A stretch of 34,599 nt of DNA from Glycomyces paridis. Lineage in GTDB: Bacteria > Actinomycetota > Actinomycetes > Mycobacteriales > Micromonosporaceae. Below are positions 6,711-14,084 of this stretch, piece by piece (the stretch's first letter is position 1; the number at the start of each line of letters is the position of its first letter). The notes under the pieces are model-generated. The model saw nothing but the letters and a program-made list of their open reading frames with translations, did not search any database and was not told the origin of the DNA. The stretch covers positions 123,957 through 158,555 of the forward strand of contig NZ_STGX01000015.1 in NCBI RefSeq assembly GCF_004912155.1, written 5' to 3'. The translations under genes were made by a program, and so were the position numbers.

Positions 6711-7367
6711 TCCGAGGGCCAGGCGGCGGGCGCCGAGCGCTTCGGCTCGGGCCCTGGCCTCGGCCGGGTAGGGGTCGCGGCCGCAGGCCGCGGCGATGAA
6801 CGCCACCGGCTCGAACCCGAGCGCGGCCAACGTCGCGCGGTGGCCCGGCCCCAGCAGCAGCGCGGCGACGACCTCGGCCGCTTCAGGCGTGGTCCAGCGG
6901 GGCCGGCCGAGGGCGTCGGCGAGGTCGATGCCGTGCACGGCCGCCTCGACCACCCGGGTGGTGAGGAAGTCGTTGAGGGTCATCGCGTCGCCGTGGCGGG
7001 TCGTGACGCGCCGAGTCGGCGGCTCGGTCCGGCAGCGGGCGAGGACACGGGCGGTCACGGCGTCGAAATCGGCCGACCCGGCGCTCGCACGGTCCGCGGC
7101 GGTGTCGACGCGGTCCTGGTTCGCTTCCGGTGAGAAACGCTGGTCGGGCCGGTAGTACGCGGCGGCGTCCACGGTCGCCCGGGCCGGCTCGGGCGCCTCC
7201 AGCATGGCGTCGAGGCGGCCGATGGCGACGGTGAGGTGCGCGGTCAGCGCGGCGACGTCCCACGGGGCACAGCGGGTGGGGGCGCCCCAGTCGGTGACCG
7301 AAGCGAGCTCGCGCGACAGCCGCGCGGTCTCGGCGGCCAGGGCGTCGAGCGCCGGTCGTGCGATCAT
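6711..7367 (-). CDS. Maleylpyruvate isomerase N-terminal/DinB-fold protein without in-frame stop
   Basis: ATG 7367 opens a four-helix-bundle protein of the mycothiol-dependent maleylpyruvate isomerase/TIGR03086-like type. Evidence is WDVAALTAHLTVAIGRLDAML near the start, TLNDFLTTRVVEAAVHGIDLADALG with metal-ligand-type histidines, and a C-terminal EALGARRLALG. The family-like region is 219 residues. No stop follows: the next codon is TTA, the reverse complement of the HNH stop codon. The frame then stays open in register across the whole HNH gene to 5886 (494 residues). I give only the family-supported part. It may be a damaged or non-stop gene. Confidence 0.75.
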
Positions 7368-7374
7368 GGGTCCG

Positions 7375-7380
7375 ATTGTA
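7375..7380 (-). promoter_or_regulatory. -10 hexamer TACAAT, leaderless start
   Basis: On the minus strand TACAAT ends 7 nt before ATG 7367 of the DinB-fold gene. The divergent gene at 7407 begins only 39 nt away, so both promoters share this short gap. Confidence 0.6.
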
Positions 7381-7406
7381 TGCACGCCAACCGATCGGAG
7401 TCCCCC

Positions 7407-8132
7407 ATGTCGTTCGCCGCCGTGATCCGCCCCGTGATCGACCGGCTGCACGTGGCGGTGCGCCACGGCGCCCGCGACGACGTCCGCGCCCTGTACGCGG
7501 CCCGGGACCTGCGCCCGGGCGCCGAGATCGACGCCTACGGCGCACTCCTGGACCACCCGGTACCAGAAGAAGCGCTGGCCGCCCGCCTCGTCTACTTCGG
7601 TTTCGACGCGGACGCGGAGGAGTCGCGGGGTCTCATGGCGCGATCGGGCGGCGCGTGGGAGCTGACGGCACTGGGCCGGGCCGTCGTCGTGGAGGCCGAC
7701 GCTGCCTTGTCGGGTGTCGCCGAGCGGCTGTGGTCGTTTCGCCCGAGCCCGTCCCTGCCGGGCCTCGCCGCCGTGGAGACGGCGCTGCCGCTGGTGGAGC
7801 GGCTCCTGGAGGCCGGGCGCGCCAGCGGCGGGCCCGTGTTCGCGGCGTTGACGCCGTACTGGGTCGCCCCGGACGCTACAGCGGCCGCGCGTCTGGCCGC
7901 GGCCCTGGAGGCCCTGCGCCACCACCGCGCCGACGCCCACCGCGCCGCGTGGGCGGACGCGGGCCTGACCGTCGAGGGCATCCAGGCGCTGGGGGCCGGG
8001 CCGCAGCGGACGGCGATCGAAGCGGACACGAACCGCCGCGACGAACCGGTGTACGCGGTCTTGGACGAGGCCGAACGGTGGGCGCTGCTGGGGGCGCTCG
8101 GGTCGCTCAACGACGCCTTCACCGTGACGTGA
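7407..8132 (+). CDS. Uncharacterised helical protein (SCO6745-like)
   Basis: This is 241 residues with no signal peptide or membrane segment. The first half has a MarR-like winged-helix flavour: ALLDHPVPEEALAARLVYFGF, then WELTALGRAVV. The second half contains LEALRHHRADAHRAAWADAGLTVEGIQAL, reminiscent of the SCO6745 family, and ends with a helical ALGSLNDAF. Function is unknown. A GGAG sequence precedes ATG 7407. It is divergent from the DinB-fold gene and stands just before the TPR gene, which has its own promoter. Confidence 0.65.
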   Translation: MSFAAVIRPVIDRLHVAVRHGARDDVRALYAARDLRPGAEIDAYGALLDHPVPEEALAARLVYFGFDADAEESRGLMARSGGAWELTALGRAVVVEADAALSGVAERLWSFRPSPSLPGLAAVETALPLVERLLEAGRASGGPVFAALTPYWVAPDATAAARLAAALEALRHHRADAHRAAWADAGLTVEGIQALGAGPQRTAIEADTNRRDEPVYAVLDEAERWALLGALGSLNDAFTVT

Positions 8133-8149
8133 ACGCCCCTGGCGGCGGG

Positions 8150-8155
8150 TAGGGT
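8150..8155 (+). promoter_or_regulatory. -10 hexamer TAGGGT, leaderless start of TPR gene
   Basis: TAGGGT ends 8 nt before ATG 8164 and no Shine-Dalgarno sequence lies between them. Confidence 0.6.
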
Positions 8156-8163
8156 TCGCTGCT

Positions 8164-8661
8164 ATGGCAACCGAGGAGTGGCAGGCGCGCTGCGCCGCCC
8201 TGTGGGACCGGCTCGACGATGTCGACCGCGACGATTTCGTCCAGGCGATGAAGGACCTGGCCGCCGAATGCGACCCCGGCGACCCGGTCGCCTTGTTCGA
8301 AGTCGGCGGCGCGCACGACTCGACCGGGTACACCGAGGCGGCCGTCGGCTACTACGAGCGGGCCGTGGCCGCGGGCCTGTCGGGCGTGCGGCGCCGGCGC
8401 GTGTCGATCCAGATGGCGTCCTCGCTGCGCGAGACCGGCGACCCCGAACGGGCACTGGCGATCCTGGCAGAAGAGCGCGGCCGCGGCTCGGACGAGTACG
8501 ACGGCGCCGTGGCGATGTGCGAGGCGCTCACCCTCGCCAAACTCGGACGCGACAGGGAAGGCCTCGCGGTCGCACTGATCGCCTTGGCCCCGACCCTGCC
8601 GCGCTACCAGCGGTCCACGGTCAACTATGCACGGGCCCTCATCGGCGAGGCCCCGCGGTGA
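8164..8661 (+). CDS. Tetratricopeptide-repeat protein
   Basis: This is 165 residues with TPR-like helical pairs, for example DPVALFEVGGAHDSTGYTEAAVGYYERAVAAGL and QMASSLRETGDPERALAIL, where the small residues at repeat positions 8, 20 and 27 are visible. I recognise it as the stand-alone actinobacterial TPR protein beginning with a W-rich helix. It is likely a cytoplasmic protein-interaction module with no catalytic site. It overlaps the following hydrolase gene by 4 nt (GTGA), so the two are co-translated. Confidence 0.85.
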   Translation: MATEEWQARCAALWDRLDDVDRDDFVQAMKDLAAECDPGDPVALFEVGGAHDSTGYTEAAVGYYERAVAAGLSGVRRRRVSIQMASSLRETGDPERALAILAEERGRGSDEYDGAVAMCEALTLAKLGRDREGLAVALIALAPTLPRYQRSTVNYARALIGEAPR

Positions 8662-9164
8662 CACGGGTCCTGTTGGTACCGGGCCGCGGCATACCCGGCG
8701 ACGACCATTGGATGCGCCGCTGGGCCGCCGCCCACCCGGACTGGGCCTGGGCACCCGAGCCGGGGACGCCCCTGGTGTACGCCGAACGCGTCGCCGCCCT
8801 CGCCGCGGCGGTCGCCGCCGACGCCGAACCGGCGGTCCTGGTCGCGCACTCGGCCGGCTGCGTCACCGCCGTCCAATGGGCCGCCACCGGCGGCGGTGTG
8901 CGCGGGGCGCTCCTGGTGGCGCCCCCGTGCTTCGAAGGCGTCGCAGGCGCACCCGAGGTCCCGTTGGCGCCCTTGCCGTTCCCCGCGGTCCTGGTCGCCT
9001 CCCGCACCGACCCGTACTGCGACTACGAGGACGCCGAGGCATACGCACTCGCCTGGGGCGCACGACTGGTCGACGCCGGGGACGCCGGCCACGTGGACAC
9101 GAAGACCGGGTACGGGCCCTGGCCGGACGGCGAAGCGCTCATCGCCGCACTGCTGGAGTCCTGA
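8658..9164 (+). CDS. RBBP9/YdeN-family alpha/beta hydrolase
   Basis: GTG 8658 overlaps the TPR stop and opens a 168-residue minimal alpha/beta hydrolase. It shows VLLVPGRGIPGDDHWMRRW at the oxyanion region, a nucleophile elbow AHSAGC with the catalytic serine, an Asp in SRTDPYCDYEDA and a His in DAGHVD. These match RBBP9/YdeN serine hydrolases, whose natural substrates are poorly known. A longer in-frame extension to 8178 is shadow of the TPR gene. Its end overlaps the convergent membrane-protein gene by 26 nt. Confidence 0.92.
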   Translation: MTRVLLVPGRGIPGDDHWMRRWAAAHPDWAWAPEPGTPLVYAERVAALAAAVAADAEPAVLVAHSAGCVTAVQWAATGGGVRGALLVAPPCFEGVAGAPEVPLAPLPFPAVLVASRTDPYCDYEDAEAYALAWGARLVDAGDAGHVDTKTGYGPWPDGEALIAALLES

Positions 9165-9660
9165 GCGGACCGGTGCGGTACCAGGCGCGCGCGCCGGTGG
9201 TGGCCATGCCGACCGCGGCGGCGACCGGAACCGGCAGGTAGACGGCGCCCATGAACACCGCCGAGCCGAGCGCGGACGCGGCCAGGACGTGATCGGAGGC
9301 CGCCGCGGCGACCGCGAGGACCCCGAGCACCACCGGGGGCCCGGCGAGGACGGCGAGCGTCCACCGGTACAGGCCCGGCCCGGGACGGTCGGCGGTGCGG
9401 ACGGCCTGGACGGCCAGTTGCGGCGCGGCGGCGACGAGCGCGAGCGCGTACACCAGCATGCCGGTGAGGTACCAGGAGGTGGTGCCGGGCGGGTCGCCGG
9501 CATGGGCGGAACCGCTGGTGACGGCGTAACCGGGCAGGACCAGAAGCCAGCACTGGCCGAAACTGCATCCGAACTGGATCCACAGCAGGGTCCGGACCGC
9601 GGCGACGACCGGCGGCAGACGACGCGGAAAAGCGTGTGCGAGCAGGGGTGCGGGGGTCAT
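9139..9660 (-). CDS. Uncharacterised membrane protein, about four TM helices
   Basis: This is 173 residues with hydrophobic segments around VVAAVRTLLWIQFGCSFGQCW, YLTGMLVYALALVAAAPQL, LAVLAGPPVVLGVLAVAAA and ALGSAVFMGAVYLPVPVAA. I do not recognise a family or catalytic motif. The upstream sequence on the minus strand is CACCAT followed by 6 nt and ATG, resembling the leaderless pattern with one mismatch. It follows the broken nucleotidyltransferase by 18 nt on the same strand and overlaps the hydrolase gene tail to tail. Confidence 0.7.
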   Translation of the reverse strand: MTPAPLLAHAFPRRLPPVVAAVRTLLWIQFGCSFGQCWLLVLPGYAVTSGSAHAGDPPGTTSWYLTGMLVYALALVAAAPQLAVQAVRTADRPGPGLYRWTLAVLAGPPVVLGVLAVAAAASDHVLAASALGSAVFMGAVYLPVPVAAAVGMATTGARAWYRTGPLRTPAVRR

Positions 9661-9678
9661 GCCTCAATGGTGGGCGCA

Positions 9679-10458
9679 TCAGGTGTCGGACCGGTCGCGG
9701 CCGGTGATCGATTCGCGCACGCCCCTGAAGGCGGCCGCGGTCTCGACCACGGCCCGGTCGGTGCCTCGCAGATGCGTCGCGAGGCGGTCGGCGGCGAGGC
9801 CGTACAGGTCCAGGGCCGCCGCGCAGGCGGCCTCAGGGGTCGCCGCGGCCAGGCCCGCGGCGGTGTCCCAGGCCAGGGCCCACCGGTCGCCTTCGGCGAC
9901 GGCGACGGCGTCCCACAGGTCGTTCTCCGAATCGACCAGGAGCCGGTTCGCCACGGCCAGGGGCCAGGCGAGCGCGAGGGCGAGGATCAGCCGGTTGGCC
10001 GCGGCGGCGCGGGCCCGCCCGGCGGCGGCCATGCCGTGGACCTTGTGGGCCTACTCGGCCAGGCCGACGAGTTGCCCTGCGGCCCAGTCGTCCGCGCCGG
10101 CCCCGACCTGCTCCCACGTCCACGCCAGCGCCCGGGCTTGCACGGCGGCGAGGTGGCCGCCGGGGTCGGTGAGGATGCGGGCGCTGCGCCAGGCGGGGAC
10201 GGCCGCCGGGGCCTGCGCCGGGTCACTGAAGGCCGCGGCGAGGTCGGCAGGGGTTTTCCGGGTGAGGGTGGCCATGCGGCCCTCGACGTGCGTGACGCGC
10301 ACCCCGGGGTCGGTCGCGGCGGCGACGATGAGGTCGATGTCGGAGTCGGGGTGGTCGGTGCCGGCGGCGACCGAGCCGACCAGGGCGACCCCGAGCGCGC
10401 CGGTCTCCTCCCGGGCCAGTCGTTCGGCGATCGCGGCGGCGTGTTCGCGGTGGTGCAC
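9679..10458 (-). pseudogene. Nucleotidyltransferase-domain protein interrupted by in-frame TAG
   Basis: GTG 10458 starts a minimal nucleotidyltransferase: GSVAAGTDHPDSDIDLIV carries the GS...DxD metal-binding motif. After 135 residues, ending DDWAAGQLVGLAE, an in-frame TAG (10051-10053) interrupts. The same frame then continues AHKVHGMAAAGRARAAAANRL and runs 123 codons to 9679 with family-like helical sequence. Homologous proteins of this type run through this junction, so a single nonsense change, probably GAG to TAG, is the simplest reading. Either product could persist as a truncated enzyme or by reinitiation at ATG 10032. GATACT lies 6 nt before the start. Confidence 0.8.
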
Positions 10459-10464
10459 GGCGCC

Positions 10465-10470
10465 AGTATC
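10465..10470 (-). promoter_or_regulatory. -10-like hexamer GATACT before the nucleotidyltransferase
   Basis: On the minus strand GATACT ends 6 nt before GTG 10458. It matches the A and final T of TANNNT. The promoter appears intact although the gene is broken. Confidence 0.45.
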
Positions 10471-10499
10471 GCCGCGGCCGGGCCCCGGTGTCGACGCCT

Positions 10500-10877
10500 T
10501 TAGGGCAGGACGGACCGGTAGTAGTCGATCTTGCCCAGCAGGTAGTCGCGTTTGGCGACGAGGTCGGCCATGCGCTCGTCCACGGCGACGCGGTGGTCTT
10601 CCAAGAGCGCGATCCGCTCGCCGATGGTGTGGTCGCCCGAGCGGGCGAGGTCGGCGAAGCGGCACATCTGCTCGACGGGCATGCCGGTGTCGCGCAGGCA
10701 TTTGAGGACGCCGAGCCATTCGAGGTGCTCGTCGCTGAACCGGCGCTGGCCGGTGGGGGTGCGGGCGACGTCGTCGATGAGGCCGAGGCGCTCGTAGTAG
10801 CGCAGCGTGTCCATGCTGAAGCCGGATCGGCGGGCGCATTCGCCGATCGTGTAGGCGCCGGGGGCGGTGGTGTCCAC
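10500..10877 (-). CDS. MerR-family transcriptional regulator
   Basis: This is 125 residues from GTG 10877. The N-terminal MerR helix-turn-helix YTIGECARRSGFSMDTLRYY and the wing region LGLIDDVARTPTGQRRF are followed by a long dimerisation helix, with no large ligand domain. MPVEQMCRFADL resembles the aldo/keto-reductase-linked MerR group. TATCCT lies 8 nt before GTG 10877; GTG 10883 is an alternative but sits too near that hexamer. It is divergent from the aldo/keto reductase, whose promoter has a 19-bp spacer and a perfect dyad, the classic MerR target. Confidence 0.93.
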   Translation of the reverse strand: MDTTAPGAYTIGECARRSGFSMDTLRYYERLGLIDDVARTPTGQRRFSDEHLEWLGVLKCLRDTGMPVEQMCRFADLARSGDHTIGERIALLEDHRVAVDERMADLVAKRDYLLGKIDYYRSVLP

Positions 10878-10885
10878 GCTCACCG

Positions 10886-10891
10886 AGGATA
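10886..10891 (-). promoter_or_regulatory. -10 hexamer TATCCT, leaderless start of merR-type gene
   Basis: On the minus strand TATCCT ends 8 nt before GTG 10877 and favours that start over GTG 10883. Confidence 0.6.
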
Positions 10892-10936
10892 CGCGCGCCC
10901 CGCCCCTCCGTGCGCAGCCGCCTCTCACCTGCGGGT

Positions 10937-10967
10937 TTGCGTTGGAGTTCACTCCAGGTCCTACCGT
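10937..10967 (+). promoter_or_regulatory. MerR-type promoter with 19-bp spacer and dyad operator
   Basis: TTGCGT (10937-10942, -35) and TACCGT (10962-10967, -10) are 19 bp apart. Between them TGGAGT-TC-ACTCCA (10943-10956) is a perfect inverted repeat. An overlong spacer with a central dyad is the hallmark of promoters untwisted by MerR activators. Confidence 0.82.
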
Positions 10968-11005
10968 TCGGGGCGTCAATGACTTCGACAGATCGGAGGT
11001 CCGCC

Positions 11006-11971
11006 GTGGAGCGGATCGCATTGGGACCGGACCGGATCGGCGTCTCGCGCCTGTGCCTGGGGGCGATGGCCCTCGGCGGCGTCCAGGACGAGGCGACGAG
11101 TTTCGCGATCTTGGACCGGTTCGTTGCCTTGGGCGGCAATTTCATCGACACGGCCAACTGCTACATGTTCTGGATCGACGGGGGTACGGGCGATGAGTCC
11201 GAGCTGCTGCTGGGCCGCTGGATGGCCTCGCGGGGCAACCGGGACGACCTCGTCGTCGCCACCAAGGTCGGGCGTCGTCCGACGGTGCCCGGCGGCGGCC
11301 TCGACCACTCCGAGCCGCTGACGCCCGGCCGGATCGGCGAGCAGCTCGACGCGTCCCTGGCGCGGCTGGGCACCGACCGCGTGGACCTGTTCTGGTCCCA
11401 CCGCGACGACCGCGACACGCCGCTTGAGGCGACCGTGGCGGGCTTCGACGCGGCCGTGGCCTCGGGCAAGGCGCTCGCGGTGGGGGCTTCGAACCACACC
11501 GCGTGGCGGGTGGAGCGGGCGCGGCAGGTCGCCGCGGCCCAGGGCCGGGCGGCCTACACGGCGATGCAGAACCGGTATTCGTATCTCAAGCCGCGCCCGG
11601 AGGCGCCGCTGCCGGAGGGCGGGCACGTGCACGCGGCCCCGACCGACCTCGACTTCGTGGCCGGCACGCCGGGCATGGCGATCCTGACGTACTCGGCGCT
11701 GCTGAGCGGGGCGTACGCGAACGCTGCGAAGCCGCTGGGCGAGCACTACGACCATCCGGGTACGGCGGCGCGTCTGGCGGCGTTGGACGCGGTGTGCGCC
11801 GAGACGGGCGCGACGCGCAACCAGGTGGTGCTGGCGTGGCTGGTCGGGCACGAGGCGCCGGTGGTGCCGTTGGTGGGCGTCTCTTCGGTCGCGCAGTTGG
11901 AGGAGGCGGTCGCGGGCGTGGCGCTCAAGCTCGACGCCGACCAGTGGCGGCGCCTGTCCGAGGCGGCCTGA
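11006..11971 (+). CDS. Aldo/keto reductase
   Basis: From GTG 11006 this gives 321 residues of an NADPH-dependent (alpha/beta)8 aldo/keto reductase. GGNFIDTANCY supplies the catalytic Asp and Tyr, LVVATKVG the Lys, and VDLFWSHRDD the His region; GASNHTAWRV and QNRYSYLKPR follow. I chose GTG 11006 because GGAGG lies 6-10 nt upstream; ATG 10979 in the same frame has no such signal and falls near the predicted transcription start. MerR control is inferred from the promoter. A hairpin terminator follows at once. The substrate is unknown. Confidence 0.93.
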   Translation: MERIALGPDRIGVSRLCLGAMALGGVQDEATSFAILDRFVALGGNFIDTANCYMFWIDGGTGDESELLLGRWMASRGNRDDLVVATKVGRRPTVPGGGLDHSEPLTPGRIGEQLDASLARLGTDRVDLFWSHRDDRDTPLEATVAGFDAAVASGKALAVGASNHTAWRVERARQVAAAQGRAAYTAMQNRYSYLKPRPEAPLPEGGHVHAAPTDLDFVAGTPGMAILTYSALLSGAYANAAKPLGEHYDHPGTAARLAALDAVCAETGATRNQVVLAWLVGHEAPVVPLVGVSSVAQLEEAVAGVALKLDADQWRRLSEAA

Positions 11972-11974
11972 CGG

Positions 11975-12008
11975 CCGGTTCCCGGCGCCTCTCGGCGCCG
12001 GGGACCGG
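11975..12008 (+). terminator. Bidirectional 15-bp hairpin terminator
   Basis: CCGGTTCCCGGCGCC pairs with GGCGCCGGGGACCGG around TCTC, with one T-G wobble. It fills the gap between the convergent aldo/keto reductase and YjbQ genes. Confidence 0.8.
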
Positions 12009-12009
12009 T

Positions 12010-12423
12010 TCAGCCCAGGAACGTCAGGCGCACGGTCCGATCGGGGTTGTCGCGGTTGGTGTCGACCAGCAGCACCGACTGCCAGGTGCCCAGGGCGAGG
12101 CGGCCGGACACGACCGGGAGCGTGGCGTAGGGGGCGCACAGCGCGGGCAGGACGTGGTCTCTGCCGTGCCCTGTCGAGCCGTGCTGGTGGCGCCACCGGT
12201 CGGTGCGCGGCAGCAGGTCGCCGAGGGCGTCGAGGAGGTCCTCGTCGGAGCCGGCGCCGGCCTCGATCACGGCGATCCCGGCCGTGGCGTGGGGTACGAA
12301 CACGTTGAGCAGGCCCTCGCGGGCGCCGACGTCGGCGAGGAAGGACTCGCATTCGCCGGTGAGGTTGCGGACGGTCTCGCGGCGTCCGGTGTGGACGGCG
12401 AGGGTGGTGGTGTGGAACGCCAT
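12010..12423 (-). CDS. yjbQ: YjbQ/UPF0047 family protein
   Basis: This is 137 residues from ATG 12423. The family signature is clear: NVFVPHATAGIAVIEAG, DLLDALGDLLP and HGRDHVLPALCAPYATLPVVSGRLALGTWQSVLLVDTNRD, including the His residues of the metal-site region and the typical GTWQ.V. E. coli YjbQ can replace thiamine-phosphate synthase, but its true role is unsettled. A longer frame to 12516 is shadow; CAGGAT 8 nt before ATG 12423 supports the shorter start. It is convergent with the aldo/keto reductase across a shared hairpin. Confidence 0.93.
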   Translation of the reverse strand: MAFHTTTLAVHTGRRETVRNLTGECESFLADVGAREGLLNVFVPHATAGIAVIEAGAGSDEDLLDALGDLLPRTDRWRHQHGSTGHGRDHVLPALCAPYATLPVVSGRLALGTWQSVLLVDTNRDNPDRTVRLTFLG

Positions 12424-12431
12424 AGTCGCCG

Positions 12432-12437
12432 ATCCTG
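12432..12437 (-). promoter_or_regulatory. -10-like hexamer CAGGAT before yjbQ
   Basis: On the minus strand CAGGAT ends 8 nt before ATG 12423. It differs from TANNNT only at the first base. Confidence 0.45.
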
Positions 12438-12471
12438 CCATGCCGCCGCCGCGGCCCTGTCGCACCTCCGG

Positions 12472-12490
12472 GGTAGGTTCGTTCCCTACC
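12472..12490 (+). promoter_or_regulatory. Promoter with small dyad upstream of DUF1697 gene
   Basis: GGTAGG (12472-12477) and CCTACC (12485-12490) form a perfect 6-bp inverted repeat. TAGGTT (12474-12479), a likely -10, lies inside it. The leader would then be about 23 nt and contain GAGGAGG before GTG 12509, in contrast to the leaderless neighbours. Confidence 0.5.
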
Positions 12491-12508
12491 GGGACCGAGG
12501 AGGCGGAT

Positions 12509-13036
12509 GTGACCACCTATGCGGCGCTGCTGCGCGGAGTGAACGTCGGCGGGCACCGCGCCGTGCCGATGGCCCAGCTGCGCGAGGCGCTCGAAGCGGC
12601 CGGGTTCGGCCGCCCCCGCACCTACATCCAGTCGGGGAACGCCGTCGTCGACTCCGATCTGGAGGCCCCCGCGGTCGCATCGGCCCTCAAGGCGCTCATC
12701 GCCGACCGGTTCGGGCACACCGTGCCGGTCATGGTCCGCTCCGCCGCCCAGCTCGCCGCCGTCCTGGCCGCCGACCCGTGGCCCGGCCGCGACCTCGACC
12801 CGGCGAAGGTCACCGTCACGTTCCTGTCCGAGGCGGCCCCGCAGACGCTCACCGTCCCGGCCGGGCGCCGCGAGGAGGCCCACACCGCCGGCACCGAGGT
12901 GTGGGTGCACTACCCCGACGGCCTGGGCGTCTCCACACTCGACCGGTCCGGTTTCTGGCGGCCCCTCGCCGGGATCGACACCACGACCCGGAACCTGCGC
13001 ACCGTCCGCGTCCTGCGCGACATGGCCGCCGCGTGA
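12509..13036 (+). CDS. DUF1697 domain-containing protein
   Basis: This is 175 residues from GTG 12509, which has a strong GAGGAGG Shine-Dalgarno sequence. The family opening YAALLRGVNVGGHRAVPMAQLREALEAAGF, then TYIQSGNAVVDS and a C-terminal TTRNLRTVRVLRDMA, is unmistakable for DUF1697. The family is widespread, cytoplasmic, about 175 residues long and of unknown function. ATG 12507 is out of frame and stops at once. The recombinase follows after 26 nt with its own -10 hexamer. Confidence 0.93.
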   Translation: MTTYAALLRGVNVGGHRAVPMAQLREALEAAGFGRPRTYIQSGNAVVDSDLEAPAVASALKALIADRFGHTVPVMVRSAAQLAAVLAADPWPGRDLDPAKVTVTFLSEAAPQTLTVPAGRREEAHTAGTEVWVHYPDGLGVSTLDRSGFWRPLAGIDTTTRNLRTVRVLRDMAAA

Positions 13037-13049
13037 GCGCCCCGGGGTC

Positions 13050-13055
13050 TAACGT
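13050..13055 (+). promoter_or_regulatory. -10 hexamer TAACGT, leaderless start of recombinase
   Basis: TAACGT ends 7 nt before ATG 13063. The intervening GGAGGGC could also serve as a weak Shine-Dalgarno sequence in a longer transcript. Confidence 0.55.
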
Positions 13056-13062
13056 GGAGGGC

Positions 13063-14034
13063 ATGTCCCAAGCGATCGCCGGCCGCGACTGGAGTGACCC
13101 GGCCGCGCTCGCACCGGCCGCCGACCCCTACCGCGCCTACCTCGACTCGCTCGGCTCGGCCGAGTCGCGGCGCACCATGCGCGGGTGCCTCGACCGCATC
13201 GCCGCCCTCCTCGCCGGCGACGGCGCCGTCACCGGTGAAGGCCAGCCGTGGCACCTGCTGCGCTACGAGCACACCTCGCGGCTGCGGGCGGCCATGATCG
13301 ATCTGGGCTGGTCGGGCGCCTACGTCAACAAGCACCTCGCGGCCCTGCGCCGCGTCCTCAAAGAGGCCTGGCGCCTCGACCTCATGGCCGCCGACGACTA
13401 CCAGCGGGCCTGCGACCTCCAACCGGTCAAGGCCCAGCGCCTGCCCGTGGGCCAGGCCGTCGACGCCGACGCCCTCGCCGCCGCCCTCTACGCCTGCGAC
13501 GCCGACCCCGGCCCCGCCGGCGCCCGCGACGGCGCCGTCCTGGCCACCCTCTACACCACCGGGTGCCGGCGCGCCGAGATCGCTTCCATGCGCCTGGCCG
13601 ACTACGACACGGCCGAACGGTCCATCCGCATCGTCGGCAAGGGCAACAAGGAACGCGCCGTCTACGTCACCGAGGCCGCCCAGGCCCGCATCGACCGGTG
13701 GACGGCCGTGCGCGGCCTGGGCCCGGGCGCCCTGTTCTGCCCGATCAACAAGGCCGGGCGCCTGCGCCGCACCGGCAACCAGCTCGCCGCCATGACCGGC
13801 CAGGCCATCGCCGACCTCCTCACCAAACGCCTCGTCGAAGCCGGCCAGCGCCGCCACACCCCCCACGACTTCCGCCGCACCTTCATCGGCGAGCTCCTCG
13901 ACGCGGGCGTCGACCTGGCCATCACCCAGTCCCTCGTCGGGCACGCCTCCCCGGCGACCACGGCCCGCTACGACCGGCGCCCGGCCCGGCGCTCGCGCGA
14001 GGCGGTCGACCGCCTCCACCTGCCCGAATCGTGA
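13063..14034 (+). CDS. Tyrosine recombinase/site-specific integrase (solo)
   Basis: This is 323 residues. A SAM-like core-binding domain (about 20-125; YRAYLDSLGSAESRRTMRGCL and YVNKHLAALRRVLKEAW) precedes the catalytic domain. The catalytic set is visible: Arg in TTGCRRAEIASMR, Lys in IVGKGNKERAVYV, H-x-x-R in PHDFRRTF, His in VGHASPATTARYDRR and the nucleophile Tyr in the same stretch. No excisionase, phage or transposon genes and no duplicated att sites flank it, and base composition matches its neighbours. It may be a resident recombinase of unknown target rather than a recent arrival. Confidence 0.93.
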   Translation: MSQAIAGRDWSDPAALAPAADPYRAYLDSLGSAESRRTMRGCLDRIAALLAGDGAVTGEGQPWHLLRYEHTSRLRAAMIDLGWSGAYVNKHLAALRRVLKEAWRLDLMAADDYQRACDLQPVKAQRLPVGQAVDADALAAALYACDADPGPAGARDGAVLATLYTTGCRRAEIASMRLADYDTAERSIRIVGKGNKERAVYVTEAAQARIDRWTAVRGLGPGALFCPINKAGRLRRTGNQLAAMTGQAIADLLTKRLVEAGQRRHTPHDFRRTFIGELLDAGVDLAITQSLVGHASPATTARYDRRPARRSREAVDRLHLPES

Positions 14035-14059
14035 TGTCGCATTCTGGCTAGCGCTTGTC

Positions 14060-14075
14060 GGTGCCCGAGGGCACC
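14060..14075 (+). other. Short perfect hairpin before the Ada-AlkA start
   Basis: GGTGCC-CGAG-GGCACC forms a 6-bp stem with a 4-nt loop. It ends 9 nt before ATG 14085, directly ahead of a weak TTGAGGG. It could be the recombinase terminator or a leader element of the repair operon. Confidence 0.45.
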
Positions 14076-14084
14076 CTTGAGGGC

